Assembly (NCBI GenBank): GCA_965199235.1 | Contig: CBDAQU010000002.1 | Coordinates: forward strand, 2,418,001 to 2,482,000 | DNA: 64,000 nt | Direction of reading: 5' to 3' | Source: BOG-908 sp965199235 | GTDB lineage: Bacteria; Pseudomonadota; Alphaproteobacteria; Acetobacterales; Acetobacteraceae | In this document: positions 26,240 through 34,630 of the stretch, piece by piece | Layout: each line of letters begins with the position of its first letter | How positions within the stretch are numbered: the stretch's first letter is position 1 | The notes under the pieces: model-generated | The model's input: only the letters and a program-made list of their open reading frames with translations | What the model was told of the DNA's origin: nothing | Databases searched by the model: none | Made by a program: the position numbers and the translations under genes

Positions 26240-27259
26240 TTACGCGAACACGTCCGACGGCGTATCCGCCCTCAATGACGCGCCCAGCTCTCGCCCGATG
26301 CGCTCCGCCTCCTTCGGCAGCCCCTCCAGCGTGCGCCTGATCAGGAACGTGCCGTCCGGCCGCGCCACCAGCCCGGTGATCCTCAGCCGGCCGTTCGGCA
26401 AGATCCGCGCATGCCCGCCGATCGGCGTGTGGCAGGTGCCGTCCAGCACGCCCAGCAGCGCCCTCTCCGCCGTAGCCACGGCCCGCGCATGGGGGTCCTC
26501 TATCGCCGAGAGCATCTCCAGCAGCTCGACATCGTCCTCGTGCACCGTCACCCCGATGATGCCCTGCGCCGCCGCCGGCACCATCACGTCGGTGTCCAGA
26601 ATCACCGACGCCTCGTGCTCCATGTTCAGGCGTTTGAGCCCGGCCAGCGCCAGCAGGCTTGCCTGGCAATCCCCCGCCCGCACCTTTCCCAGGCGCGACT
26701 GCACGTTGCCGCGGATCAGCGCCATCTTCAGGTCCGGCCGCGCATGCAGCAGTTGCGCCTGCCGCCGCACCGACGACGTGCCGACCAGCGCGCCACGGGG
26801 CAGGGCGGCATACGGGTCGTCGCTTGCCTCCACCGGATGCCCGAAGATCAGCGTGTCGCGTGCGTCCTCGCGCTTGAGCGTGCAGGCCAGCACGATCCCG
26901 TCCGGCAGCCTGGTCTCCAGGTCCTTCAGGCTGTGCACGGCGAAATCGATCCGGCCGGCGATCTGCGCCTCGTCGATCTCTTTGGCGAACAGCCCCTTGC
27001 CGCCGATGTCGGCGAGCCTGCGATCCTGCACCGCGTCCCCGGTCGTCTGGATCGCATGCTCCTCGAACACGTCCATGCCGCGCAGCACCGGGCACACGCC
27101 GCGCAACAGGTCGAGGAAGGTGCGTGTCTGCACCAGAGCCAGAGGCGAACGCCGCGTGCCGACGCGCAGCGGCAGCGTGCGGGAGTGTCGCTTGGTCCGG
27201 CGTTTCGGCGACGCGGGAACACAATCGTCCTCGGCGAGCAGTGTGGTATCCAGCAGCAC
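26240..27259 (-). CDS. hemC: Hydroxymethylbilane synthase (porphobilinogen deaminase)
   Basis: 339 residues from GTG 27259, which has TTGGGAG eight bases upstream; TTG 27274 is an alternative. Domain 1 begins LRVGTRRSPLALVQT and includes HSLKDLE, GTSSVRRQAQL and LIRGNVQSRLGK, which bind the growing pyrrole chain. The dipyrromethane cofactor Cys lies in DGTCHTPIGGHA. It condenses four porphobilinogens to hydroxymethylbilane, feeding heme and bacteriochlorophyll. The N-terminus has a 30-residue extension (ending KRRTKRHSRTLP). It is last in the ppsR-bchG-pucC-bchP-hemC unit. Confidence 0.92.
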   Translation of the reverse strand: MLLDTTLLAEDDCVPASPKRRTKRHSRTLPLRVGTRRSPLALVQTRTFLDLLRGVCPVLRGMDVFEEHAIQTTGDAVQDRRLADIGGKGLFAKEIDEAQIAGRIDFAVHSLKDLETRLPDGIVLACTLKREDARDTLIFGHPVEASDDPYAALPRGALVGTSSVRRQAQLLHARPDLKMALIRGNVQSRLGKVRAGDCQASLLALAGLKRLNMEHEASVILDTDVMVPAAAQGIIGVTVHEDDVELLEMLSAIEDPHARAVATAERALLGVLDGTCHTPIGGHARILPNGRLRITGLVARPDGTFLIRRTLEGLPKEAERIGRELGASLRADTPSDVFA

Positions 27260-27282
27260 GGCGTCAGCTCCCAATCAGTCTT

Positions 27283-28497
27283 TTACGGCGTCGCCAGCCC
27301 GCACAGATGGGCAAGGTCCTTGAAGAAGATCTTCACCTGCGCCGCCGGCCTGTTCCGCGTGATCTTCTTGTTCATGTACGAATCCCAGGTCATCTTCTGG
27401 ATGTCGGGGTCACGGCAGAGCGCCACGAAGCTCTCGCGCCGCTTGTCGGTGCTGTACCAGAACCACTGCATCACGCCCAGCACCAGGAACACCGTTCCGT
27501 GCGCCTTCATGAAGCGGCGGCGAGGCTCCCGCAAAACGCGCGCGTCGCCTGTCGCGCAAAACCTGTCCACCGCCTGCGCGGCCAGCCGACCGCCTTCCAT
27601 GGCGTAGTAGATGCCCTCGCCGGACGCGGGCGCAACCACGCCCGCCGCATCGCCCGCCAACACCACGTCGCGGCCGTTGTCCCAGCGGCGCATCGGCTTC
27701 ATCGGGATCGGCGCGCCCTCGCGCCGCAGCGTCTCCGCCTCGCTCAGGCCGGAGGCCGCCCGCAGCGCGGTCACCGAGCCGCGGATCGAAAACCCCTTCT
27801 TGGCCGAGCCGGAGCCCACGCTGACGGTATCGCCGTGCGGAAACACCCAGCCGTAGAAGTCGGGCGACAGCTTGCCCTGGTAGAAGATGTCGCAGCGGCC
27901 AGGCTCGAACAGCCGGCCCAGCGAATCCTTGGCGTGTTCCGGCGCCTTCAGTATCTCGTGATAGGCGAACACGTAGGGCATTTTCCTGGCGCCCTTTACG
28001 CACTGCCTGGCCACCGCCGACTTGGCGCCATCCGCGCCCACGACGACCCGGGCGCGCAGACGGTGGCCGGCGCCGTCCTTGTCCCTGTAGGCGACCACGG
28101 CCACGCCGTCCGCATCGTGCTCCACGCGCTCGAAGGAACCCGTGCGGCGCTCCGCCCCGAGATGCGCCGCGCGCTCGCGCAGCCATTCGTCGAAATGCTC
28201 CCGGTCGACCATGCCGACGAACCCGCCATCGATCGGCATGTCCACCTGCACGTCCTTCGGCGACACCATGCGCGCCGAACGGATGCGCGCCACTATCTGC
28301 GAGTCCGCTATCTCGAAATCGCGCACCAGCCGCGGCGGGATGGCGCCGCCGCAGGGTTTTATCCGCCCGTCGCGGTCCAGCAGCACCACGCTGCGGCCGG
28401 CACGCGCCAGGTCGGCCGCAGCCGTTGCGCCTGCCGGCCCGCCGCCCACCACCACCGCGTCGTACGTCGTCGTTCCAGCCATGTCCCGCTCCCTCAT
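27283..28497 (-). CDS. bchP: Geranylgeranyl diphosphate/bacteriochlorophyll reductase
   Basis: 404 residues from ATG 28497, whose ATGA overlaps the stop of the upstream pucC-like gene; ATG 28482 (MAGTTTYDAVVVGGG) is the alternative. The FAD dinucleotide fold is VVVGGGPAGATAA, followed by the family-typical CGGAIPPRL and GDAAGVVAPASGEGI. It reduces the geranylgeranyl tail of bacteriochlorophyll to phytyl in three steps with NADPH. It is encoded directly after the chlorophyll synthase and transporter genes, the usual bchG-pucC-bchP order. Confidence 0.95.
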   Translation of the reverse strand: MRERDMAGTTTYDAVVVGGGPAGATAAADLARAGRSVVLLDRDGRIKPCGGAIPPRLVRDFEIADSQIVARIRSARMVSPKDVQVDMPIDGGFVGMVDREHFDEWLRERAAHLGAERRTGSFERVEHDADGVAVVAYRDKDGAGHRLRARVVVGADGAKSAVARQCVKGARKMPYVFAYHEILKAPEHAKDSLGRLFEPGRCDIFYQGKLSPDFYGWVFPHGDTVSVGSGSAKKGFSIRGSVTALRAASGLSEAETLRREGAPIPMKPMRRWDNGRDVVLAGDAAGVVAPASGEGIYYAMEGGRLAAQAVDRFCATGDARVLREPRRRFMKAHGTVFLVLGVMQWFWYSTDKRRESFVALCRDPDIQKMTWDSYMNKKITRNRPAAQVKIFFKDLAHLCGLATP

Positions 28498-29831
28498 GCC
28501 GCCACCGCCACGCTCAGTCGGGCGCCGTCCGCGGGCGCCGTCCTCGGCCGAAAAATCCTGGCTCCCAGCCGCGCGGCCACCATGAACAGTGCTGCCTGCC
28601 CGGTGAACACCAGAGCGTAGGCCGGCCCAGGGTGGCCCAGCACCGCGCGTGCGGCGTCGCTGCAGCCGGTGCCCGCCAGCCCGCCCAGGCCCATGGCGAC
28701 GGCCTGCGCCGCGCCCCACACGCCAACGCGCACGCCCTCACGCGCGCCACCCTCTCCGGCCAGGTTCTGTCCGGCCAGGCCCAGCATGGCCCCGATGGCG
28801 GAGACGGCGAAGGCGCCGTTGGCGACGCCGAGCAACACGGCGTTCGCCCGCACCGGCCAGAAATCCACCAGCCCGGCCAGCGCCAGCCCGAGCAGGCACA
28901 CGGCGGAGCCGACGCAACCGCCCGCCGTCCAGGCCCGCATGGCCCGCGCCCGCCCCGCGCCCGCCAGCGACCCGGCCAGTGCGACCAGCGCCATCCCGCC
29001 CAGCACGCCGGCCTGATGCAGGCCGGTCAGCCCGGCCGTCTGCGCCGGCGTCAGCGACAGCACCGCGCCGGCAAACGGCTCCAGGATCAGCTCCTGCGCG
29101 CTGTAGGCCAGCATGGAGACGAAGATGAACACGGCGAACCGGCGCGATGCCGGCTCCCGCCACACCCCTGCCAGCGCCGACGCGAAGCGCGGCCGCTGCA
29201 CGACCGGCACCACGCCCGACTGCTCCACGCCCAACTGCTCCACGCCCGACTGCTCGACGCCCAGGATCGCCAGCGTGCCGACCAGCAACGCGCCGCCGGC
29301 GAGCAACCCAGCCAGGCGAACCAGCGCGCCCATCGAGAACGGGTGCAGCACCTGCGACGACACGCCGGCCGACAGCACCGCGCCGAAGATCATCAGCAGC
29401 CAGAACGAGGTCGCTGCCGCCGGCCGCCGGGCCGGCGCCACCTGCACCGCCATCAGCGCCAGAGACGACGTGCCCACCGCGCCCACGCCCGCCCCCACCA
29501 GCGCGTAGGCCGCCGCCGCGAGCGCCACGCCAGGCAAGGCATGGGCCGCCATCATCGAGACGGCGAGCGCCGCCAGCAGCCCGCCGGCCGACAGCGCGGC
29601 CAGGCCGCCGACGATCCAGGGCGTGCGCCGCCCGCCGACATCGGAGCCAAACCCCAGCCGCGGCCGCAGCAGCTGCACCGCGTAGTGCAGCGCCACCAGC
29701 GCGCCGGGCACGGTCGCCGGCAAGGCCAGCTCCACCGTCATCACCCGGTTCAGCGTGAACGTCACCAGCGCCACCACCGCGCCCAGCGCCGCGTTCACCA
29801 CGCCAAGCCGAAGGATCGCCGCCCAGCTCAT
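28494..29831 (-). CDS. PucC family transporter-like protein (bch2)
   Basis: 445 residues with about twelve predicted membrane segments, of the PucC/LhaA/BchG-associated MFS branch. The opening ILRLGVVNAALGAVVALVTF followed by LNRVMTVELALP and the motif GGRRTPWIVGG identify the family. Members help assemble light-harvesting complexes, perhaps by handling bacteriochlorophyll. Start and stop both overlap neighbouring genes by four bases (ATGA), so it is translationally coupled to bchG and bchP. Residues 191-205 are three copies of GVEQ(S/L), an insertion in a loop. Confidence 0.92.
   Translation of the reverse strand: MSWAAILRLGVVNAALGAVVALVTFTLNRVMTVELALPATVPGALVALHYAVQLLRPRLGFGSDVGGRRTPWIVGGLAALSAGGLLAALAVSMMAAHALPGVALAAAAYALVGAGVGAVGTSSLALMAVQVAPARRPAAATSFWLLMIFGAVLSAGVSSQVLHPFSMGALVRLAGLLAGGALLVGTLAILGVEQSGVEQLGVEQSGVVPVVQRPRFASALAGVWREPASRRFAVFIFVSMLAYSAQELILEPFAGAVLSLTPAQTAGLTGLHQAGVLGGMALVALAGSLAGAGRARAMRAWTAGGCVGSAVCLLGLALAGLVDFWPVRANAVLLGVANGAFAVSAIGAMLGLAGQNLAGEGGAREGVRVGVWGAAQAVAMGLGGLAGTGCSDAARAVLGHPGPAYALVFTGQAALFMVAARLGARIFRPRTAPADGARLSVAVAA
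29217..29261. repeat. 15-bp tandem repeat, three units, inside the pucC-like gene
   Basis: On the minus strand three 15-bp units encode GVEQS, GVEQL and GVEQS. The insertion lies between predicted membrane helices, where such a loop expansion should be tolerated. Confidence 0.85.
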
Positions 29832-30763
29832 GGGCGCATCCCGCGCAGGGCGAAGGCGCTCGCCAGCATGCCGAGCACGTAGAGGCTGGTGCCGGTGGCG
29901 TTGTACCAGGGCGCCCGCTCCCTCGGCTCGGCCAGGAACTTGCCCATCAGCATCACCTGCGCCGCCAGCAGCAGCCCGACACACGCCGCATGCAGCCAGA
30001 ACCCCCACGCCAGCAGCAGCGCGCCCACCGCCGCCTGCGGCACCGCCATCACCACGCAGGCCAGACGCGCCGCGCGCACCGCGCCCAGCATCACCGGCAG
30101 CGACCGCACGCCCATCAGCCTGTCGCCCTCGATCGACTTGAAATCATTCAGCGTCATGATGCCGTGCGCGCCCACGCTGTACAGCGCGGCCACCGCGATC
30201 ACCCGGCCGTGCGGCAGCTCGCCCGCCATGATCGCGGCACCGGTGAACCAGGGCAGCCCCTCGTAGCAGGCGCCGCAGGCGGCGTTGCCCAGCCAGCCGT
30301 TCAGCTTCAACCGCCAGGGCGGCGCGGAATACCCCCAGGCGAGCGCCAGGCCCAGCACGGTCGCCCCGAACGCCCAGCGGCCCAGCGCCGCCGCTACGGC
30401 CAGCGACAGCACCGTCCACAGCCCTGCCAGGCACAACCCGCCATGCCCGGGCACCCGCCCCGACGGGATGGCGCGGCCCGGCTCGTTGATCGCGTCCACG
30501 TGGCGGTCGTACCAGTCGTTGGCCGCCTGGCTCGTGCCGGTCACCAGCGGCCCGCACAGCGCCACCCCTGCGGCCACCAGCGCCCAGCGCCCGCCCACCG
30601 GCCGCCCGGCCGAGACGATGCCGCAGCCGAACGCCCACATCGGCGCGAACCAGGTTATCGGCTTGAGCAATTCGGCATACGCGCCCAAGCCCGTGCGCGG
30701 GGCAGGGGGCGCGGCACTCAGCCGTTCGGCGGCGATGGCGTCGATGGGCTTAATCCTGCTCAT
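29828..30763 (-). CDS. bchG: Bacteriochlorophyll synthase (geranylgeranyl transferase)
   Basis: 311 residues, a UbiA-fold membrane prenyltransferase. The two Asp-rich motifs are visible: NDWYDRHVDAINEPGRAIPS and NDFKSIEGDRLMGVRSLP. It esterifies bacteriochlorophyllide a with geranylgeranyl diphosphate in the membrane. The start ATG lies within the 3' end of ppsR (14-base overlap) and the stop overlaps the next gene, so it belongs to one tightly packed unit. Confidence 0.96.
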   Translation of the reverse strand: MSRIKPIDAIAAERLSAAPPAPRTGLGAYAELLKPITWFAPMWAFGCGIVSAGRPVGGRWALVAAGVALCGPLVTGTSQAANDWYDRHVDAINEPGRAIPSGRVPGHGGLCLAGLWTVLSLAVAAALGRWAFGATVLGLALAWGYSAPPWRLKLNGWLGNAACGACYEGLPWFTGAAIMAGELPHGRVIAVAALYSVGAHGIMTLNDFKSIEGDRLMGVRSLPVMLGAVRAARLACVVMAVPQAAVGALLLAWGFWLHAACVGLLLAAQVMLMGKFLAEPRERAPWYNATGTSLYVLGMLASAFALRGMRP

Positions 30764-32195
30764 TGGTCGCCAGGTCGCCCAGGCCGTAGCGGCGCAGTTT
30801 CACGTAAAGGCTCTGCCGGCTCAGCCCCAGCATCTCTGCCGCCGAGGCACGGTTGTCGCCGGTCAGCTCCAGCGCCGCCTCGATGCAAAGTCTCTCGATC
30901 ACGTCGGTCGACTCCCGAACCAAATCCTTCAGCGGCACCCGCCCGATCAGCTCGGTCAGCTGCTCGATCGACCGTGGCAGCGCGCTCGCCGCACGCGGCT
31001 CGGTCTGCAGGCGCGGACCGATGTTGCGGATGGCGAACCCGAATGAAGGCTGCCCGCCATTGCCGATGGCGACGGCGGAAATCTCGACCGGCGCCGTGCC
31101 GCCATCCTCGCCGCGCACCACGGTCGTGAAGAAGCGCACCGATCCGCGCTGGCGCAGGCTGGTGATCAGCACGTCGAGTTCCATGCCGGAGCTGCCGACC
31201 CAGCGGTCCAGCGGTTCGCCGCGCGCCAGCTCCTCGTCGCCCACGCCTGCCATCTCCAGAAAGGCGGTGTTGGCCGTCAGGATGTTGCCCGAACTGTCGG
31301 TGACCACGAAACCGTCCGGCGCGCTCTCCACCAGCTTGAGCAGCTTGCGCTGCACGTCCGGAACACGCGCGGCCTCTGCCGGCGCCGGTACGATGCGCAC
31401 CAGGAACAGCGTCGCGTTCTCCTGCCGGAACAGCGAGGTGGCGATCAGCACCTCTGCCCCGTCCCGCGACAGGCGCGCGGGAAACTCCTCCGCCCGCCCG
31501 TCCGCGCGGATGGCGCTCAGATGCGCGCCGACGCTCTCGACCGTGTCGCTGGAGAAGATGTCTGCCAGACCCTGTCCTGCGCTCTGCCCGGGCCGTCCGC
31601 CGAACAGCGCGCGGGCGGCCGGGTTCGCCTCCACCACGCGGTGCCGCGCGGTGTCGAGGATCATCACCGCTTCGGACGACATCTGGAACAGCAGCCGGTA
31701 GCGCGCCTCCACCTCGCGCATGCGGGAATAGTCGCGCTCCAGCGTCTCCTGCGCGGTCATCAGGCGCTGCTGCAGCGCCGACATCGCGCGCAGGTCGCGC
31801 CCGAACGCCACCATCCGCCCGTTCGCGCCCACCTGCACCGCACAGTAAAGCACCGGCACGGACCGGCCATCCGACGCCGCGTGGTTCAAATGGCGCCATT
31901 TCGGCTTGGCGTTGTGCGCGGCAGCATCGGCCAGCAGATGCGTCACCTTCGGCTGGCTGTCGGCCACCACCGTGGTCACCAGCTTGCGGCCGACCCACTG
32001 CCCGCTGGTGTCGAGGTCGGCGGCCAGCTCCTCGCTCTGGAAGGCGACGTCACGGATCGTGCCGTCGGCATCGACCACCAGCGCCACGTCGGACGCCGTC
32101 GCGATCAGCGTCGCGACCGACTGCGCATCGAGCTCGCCCAGCGAGCTGTCGGGAGAGACGAAAGTTTTCACGAGAGACGAGATCCTCCACTGCAT
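30750..32195 (-). CDS. ppsR: PpsR/CrtJ transcriptional repressor of photosynthesis genes
   Basis: 481 residues from ATG 32195; GTG 32171, which follows a GGAGG, would remove eight residues. An N-terminal PAS domain (VALVVDADGTIRDV), a second (RYRLLFQMSSEAVMILD) and a third (LKLVESAPDGFVVTDSSGN) precede a Fis-type helix-turn-helix (SAAEMLGLSRQSLYVKLRR) at the C-terminus. Cys in ERLCIEAALELTG (about residue 437) matches the redox-active Cys420 of R. capsulatus CrtJ. In other purple bacteria the protein binds TGT-N12-ACA and represses bch, crt and puc genes under oxygen. Several such sites are in this window. The gene is cotranscribed with bchG. Confidence 0.95.
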   Translation of the reverse strand: MQWRISSLVKTFVSPDSSLGELDAQSVATLIATASDVALVVDADGTIRDVAFQSEELAADLDTSGQWVGRKLVTTVVADSQPKVTHLLADAAAHNAKPKWRHLNHAASDGRSVPVLYCAVQVGANGRMVAFGRDLRAMSALQQRLMTAQETLERDYSRMREVEARYRLLFQMSSEAVMILDTARHRVVEANPAARALFGGRPGQSAGQGLADIFSSDTVESVGAHLSAIRADGRAEEFPARLSRDGAEVLIATSLFRQENATLFLVRIVPAPAEAARVPDVQRKLLKLVESAPDGFVVTDSSGNILTANTAFLEMAGVGDEELARGEPLDRWVGSSGMELDVLITSLRQRGSVRFFTTVVRGEDGGTAPVEISAVAIGNGGQPSFGFAIRNIGPRLQTEPRAASALPRSIEQLTELIGRVPLKDLVRESTDVIERLCIEAALELTGDNRASAAEMLGLSRQSLYVKLRRYGLGDLATNEQD

Positions 32196-32307
32196 GACCC
32201 GCTTCCCGCCTACGACCGAACTCTGTTTGATCTATCCTTACTGCCGTGCAGCATCGCCCCGGCGCCCGAAGTTGCGCGTGCGATGCGGCCGATGGCGCGC
32301 GCGCCTG

Positions 32308-32571
32308 TCATCGCCCGCGCGCCTGTGCGCCGACCACGCGGTGCGCCTCCCGCAACGCCTGCTGCCCATCCGCCGCCGTCGCGTCCGCCCCGACCAGCCC
32401 CGCCAGTTGCGGATGCGCGACGAAGGCGAAGCTGCATGTCAGGACATCCTGACGGCCGGCCTGCTTGACTGCGTCATGCTCAGACGATCTGGGGTCGCTT
32501 CTCATCCCGCAGGACACATGGCCCGCAGCGGTCCGGCTTTCGTTGAGGGTGGGTAGATGATCCATGCGCAC
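32308..32571 (-). pseudogene. Possible C-terminal remnant of aerR/ppaA upstream of ppsR
   Basis: An 87-codon frame whose last 48 residues (FAFVAHPQLAGLVGADATAA then DGQQALREAHRVV) resemble the C-terminal end of the cobalamin-binding SCHIC domain of AerR/PpaA (and of B12-binding modules generally, GADATA..A..A). The preceding residues (MRMDHLPTLNESRTAAGHVS) show no fold. The locus is just upstream of ppsR on the same strand, the usual position of aerR/ppaA, a modulator of PpsR. A full-length gene of about 250 codons cannot fit, since bchF begins at 32723. It is either a decayed remnant or a very short functional peptide. Confidence 0.45.
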
Positions 32572-32612
32572 CGACTTGCCTGCCTCATTGTAAGGCAGCG
32601 TTCGCGCCCGAG

Positions 32613-32670
32613 TGTCAAGATAGATTTACGTAAGGCTTGCTTGACACTTCTTCCCGGGCCGATCTAGCTT
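32613..32670 (+). promoter_or_regulatory. bchF operon promoter region with two near-consensus PpsR sites
   Basis: TTGACA at 32641-32646 and TAGCTT at 32665-32670 (18-bp spacing) make a plausible sigma-70 promoter for the bchF operon. TGT-N12-ACG (32613-32630) and CGT-N12-ACA (32629-32646) are two adjacent one-mismatch versions of the TGT-N12-ACA PpsR palindrome; the second overlaps the -35 element. The rest of the 527-base gap 32196-32722 holds the aerR-like remnant and, at its left end, the ppsR leader; I see no other gene there. Confidence 0.55.
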
Positions 32671-32722
32671 CCGGCACGCGAGCAGGCCGGTCCAGACCGC
32701 ATCTGCCAAGGAGGGTCGAGCG

Positions 32723-33343
32723 ATGATCGCAAACTCTGTCATAGGCCGAATGATGGACTCGGTTGACGGCAGCCCCTGGGGCGCCGCCACCGGGCGCCAC
32801 GTCCAGCCGCCGAAATCCCTGCAGGTCGAGTGGCAGCCCGGCAAGCGCGCCTCCGCCCGCCCGCTATACTCGCCGGAGGAGAAGCGCCGCCGCGACGCCT
32901 CGCCGTGGACTGTGGTCCAGGGCGTGCTCGCCCCTCTGCAGTTCGCCGTGTTCGCCGTCAGCCTCGCACTCGTCCTGCACTACATGCTCACGGACGCCGG
33001 CGAGCAGGCCGCCACCGCTTCCGTCGTGGTCAAGACGCTGGTGCTCTACACGATCATGGTCACCGGCGCGATCTGGGAGAACGCGATCTTCGGACGATAC
33101 CTGTTCGCACCTGCGTTCTTCTGGGAAGACGCGGTCAGCATGGTGGTCATCGCCCTGCACACCGCCTATCTCGCGGCCCTGCTGACCGGCTCGCTCGACA
33201 GCCACCGGCTCATGCTGCTGGCGCTCGCTGCCTACGCCGCCTACCTGGTGAACGCGGCGCAGTTCGTGCTGAAGCTGCGCGCCGCCCGGCTGTCCAGCCG
33301 CAGCCCCTGGCACCAGGCGGCACACGGGCTTCGGCAGGCGTAG
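32723..33343 (+). CDS. bchF: 3-vinyl bacteriochlorophyllide hydratase
   Basis: 206 residues with AAGGAGGGTCGAGCG before the ATG. The core (SPEEKRRRDASPWTVVQGVL) and four hydrophobic segments identify BchF, which hydrates the 3-vinyl group to 3-hydroxyethyl in bacteriochlorophyll a synthesis. The first 50 residues (MIANSVIGRMMDSVDGSPWG onward) extend beyond the usual 165-175-residue form. It starts the operon bchF-N-B-H-L-M-lhaA-puh; bchN begins immediately after its stop. Confidence 0.93.
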   Translation: MIANSVIGRMMDSVDGSPWGAATGRHVQPPKSLQVEWQPGKRASARPLYSPEEKRRRDASPWTVVQGVLAPLQFAVFAVSLALVLHYMLTDAGEQAATASVVVKTLVLYTIMVTGAIWENAIFGRYLFAPAFFWEDAVSMVVIALHTAYLAALLTGSLDSHRLMLLALAAYAAYLVNAAQFVLKLRAARLSSRSPWHQAAHGLRQA

Positions 33344-34630
33344 ATGAACGCCATAACCTCCGTTCCGCCATCCGCGGGCTGCAGCGATGCGCCGGTGCTG
33401 CGCGAGCGCGGGCAGAGGGAAGTGTTTTGCGGCCTGACCGGAATCATCTGGCTGCACCGCAAGATACAGGACGCGTTTTTCCTCGTCGTCGGCAGCCGCA
33501 CCTGCGCCCATCTGCTGCAATCGGCTGCCGGCGTCATGATCTTCGCCGAGCCGCGTTTCGCCACCGCGATCATCGACGAGCGGGATCTCGCCGGCATCGC
33601 CGACGCCAATGACGAGCTGGACCGGGTCGTGGGCCAGCTTCTCGCGCGCCGCCCGGAGATCAAGCTGCTGTTCCTGGTCGGCTCCTGCCCGTCCGAAGTG
33701 ATCAAGCTGGATCTGTCCCGCGCCGCAGAGCGCCTGTCGCACACCCACATGCCGCTTGTGCGCGTGCTGAACTATTCCGGCAGCGGCATAGAGACCACGT
33801 TCACCCAGGGCGAGGATGCGTGCCTGGCCGCCCTCGTGCCGATCATGCCGCGGCGCACGGAGCAGGCGGGCCGGCGGTCGCTTCTCGTCGTCGGCGCGCT
33901 GGCCGAAGTGGTCGAGGACCAGATGCGCCGCCTGTTCGACGCCATGGGCATCGAGGATGTCGGCTTCCTGCCGCCCCGGCGCTCCGTCGATCTGCCGGCG
34001 GTCGGTCCTGGAACGATGCTGCTACTGGCGCAGCCCTTTCTCGCCGACACGGCCCGCGCACTCGAAGCCCTTGGCGCGCAGCGTCTGGGAGCACCGTTTC
34101 CCCTGGGCGTCGAAGGCACCACCGCCTGGCTGCACGCGGCCGCCACGGCGTTCGGCGTTCCCCAATCGCGCTTTAACGCTGCTGCCGCTCCCTCCCGCGA
34201 ACGCGCCGCGCTGGCCCTCGACAAAGTCCGTGGCGAGCTCGCAGGCAAACGGATCTTCTTCTTCCCGGACAGCCAGCTCGAGATCCCGCTCGCCCGTTTC
34301 GTCTCCCGCGAACTCGGCATGCAGCTCGTCGAAGTCGGCACACCCTATCTGCACCGCCAGCACATGGCGCCCGAACTGGCGTTGCTGCCCGCGGGCACCC
34401 CGCTCAGCGAGGGACAGGACGTCGACCGCCAGTTGGACCGCTGCCGTGCTGCGCGCCCGGACCTGGTGGTCTGCGGCCTCGGTCTGGCAAACCCGCTGGA
34501 GGCGGAAGGCATCTCGACGAAGTGGTCGATCGAGCTGCTGTTCACCCCGATCCAGGGTTTCAACCAGGCCGCCGACCTCGCCGAGCTGTTCGCCCGCCCG
34601 CGCGTGCGCCGCACGAGGCTGGCGGTCTAG
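33344..34630 (+). CDS. bchN: Light-independent protochlorophyllide reductase, N subunit
   Basis: 428 residues. Cluster-binding Cys are near 29 (REVFCGLTG), 54 (SRTCAHLL) and 115 (VGSCPSEV), the three ligands of the NB [4Fe-4S] cluster. The fold is that of nitrogenase NifD. With BchB it forms the heterotetramer that reduces ring D of protochlorophyllide without light, receiving electrons from BchL. It starts one base after the bchF stop and is followed with no gap by bchB. Confidence 0.96.
   Translation: MNAITSVPPSAGCSDAPVLRERGQREVFCGLTGIIWLHRKIQDAFFLVVGSRTCAHLLQSAAGVMIFAEPRFATAIIDERDLAGIADANDELDRVVGQLLARRPEIKLLFLVGSCPSEVIKLDLSRAAERLSHTHMPLVRVLNYSGSGIETTFTQGEDACLAALVPIMPRRTEQAGRRSLLVVGALAEVVEDQMRRLFDAMGIEDVGFLPPRRSVDLPAVGPGTMLLLAQPFLADTARALEALGAQRLGAPFPLGVEGTTAWLHAAATAFGVPQSRFNAAAAPSRERAALALDKVRGELAGKRIFFFPDSQLEIPLARFVSRELGMQLVEVGTPYLHRQHMAPELALLPAGTPLSEGQDVDRQLDRCRAARPDLVVCGLGLANPLEAEGISTKWSIELLFTPIQGFNQAADLAELFARPRVRRTRLAV

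Noticed and set aside
32210..32437. 75-codon minus-strand frame rich in Gly/Ala/Arg upstream of ppsR
   Set aside because: Low-complexity composition; the overlapping frame with AerR-like sequence is more convincing.
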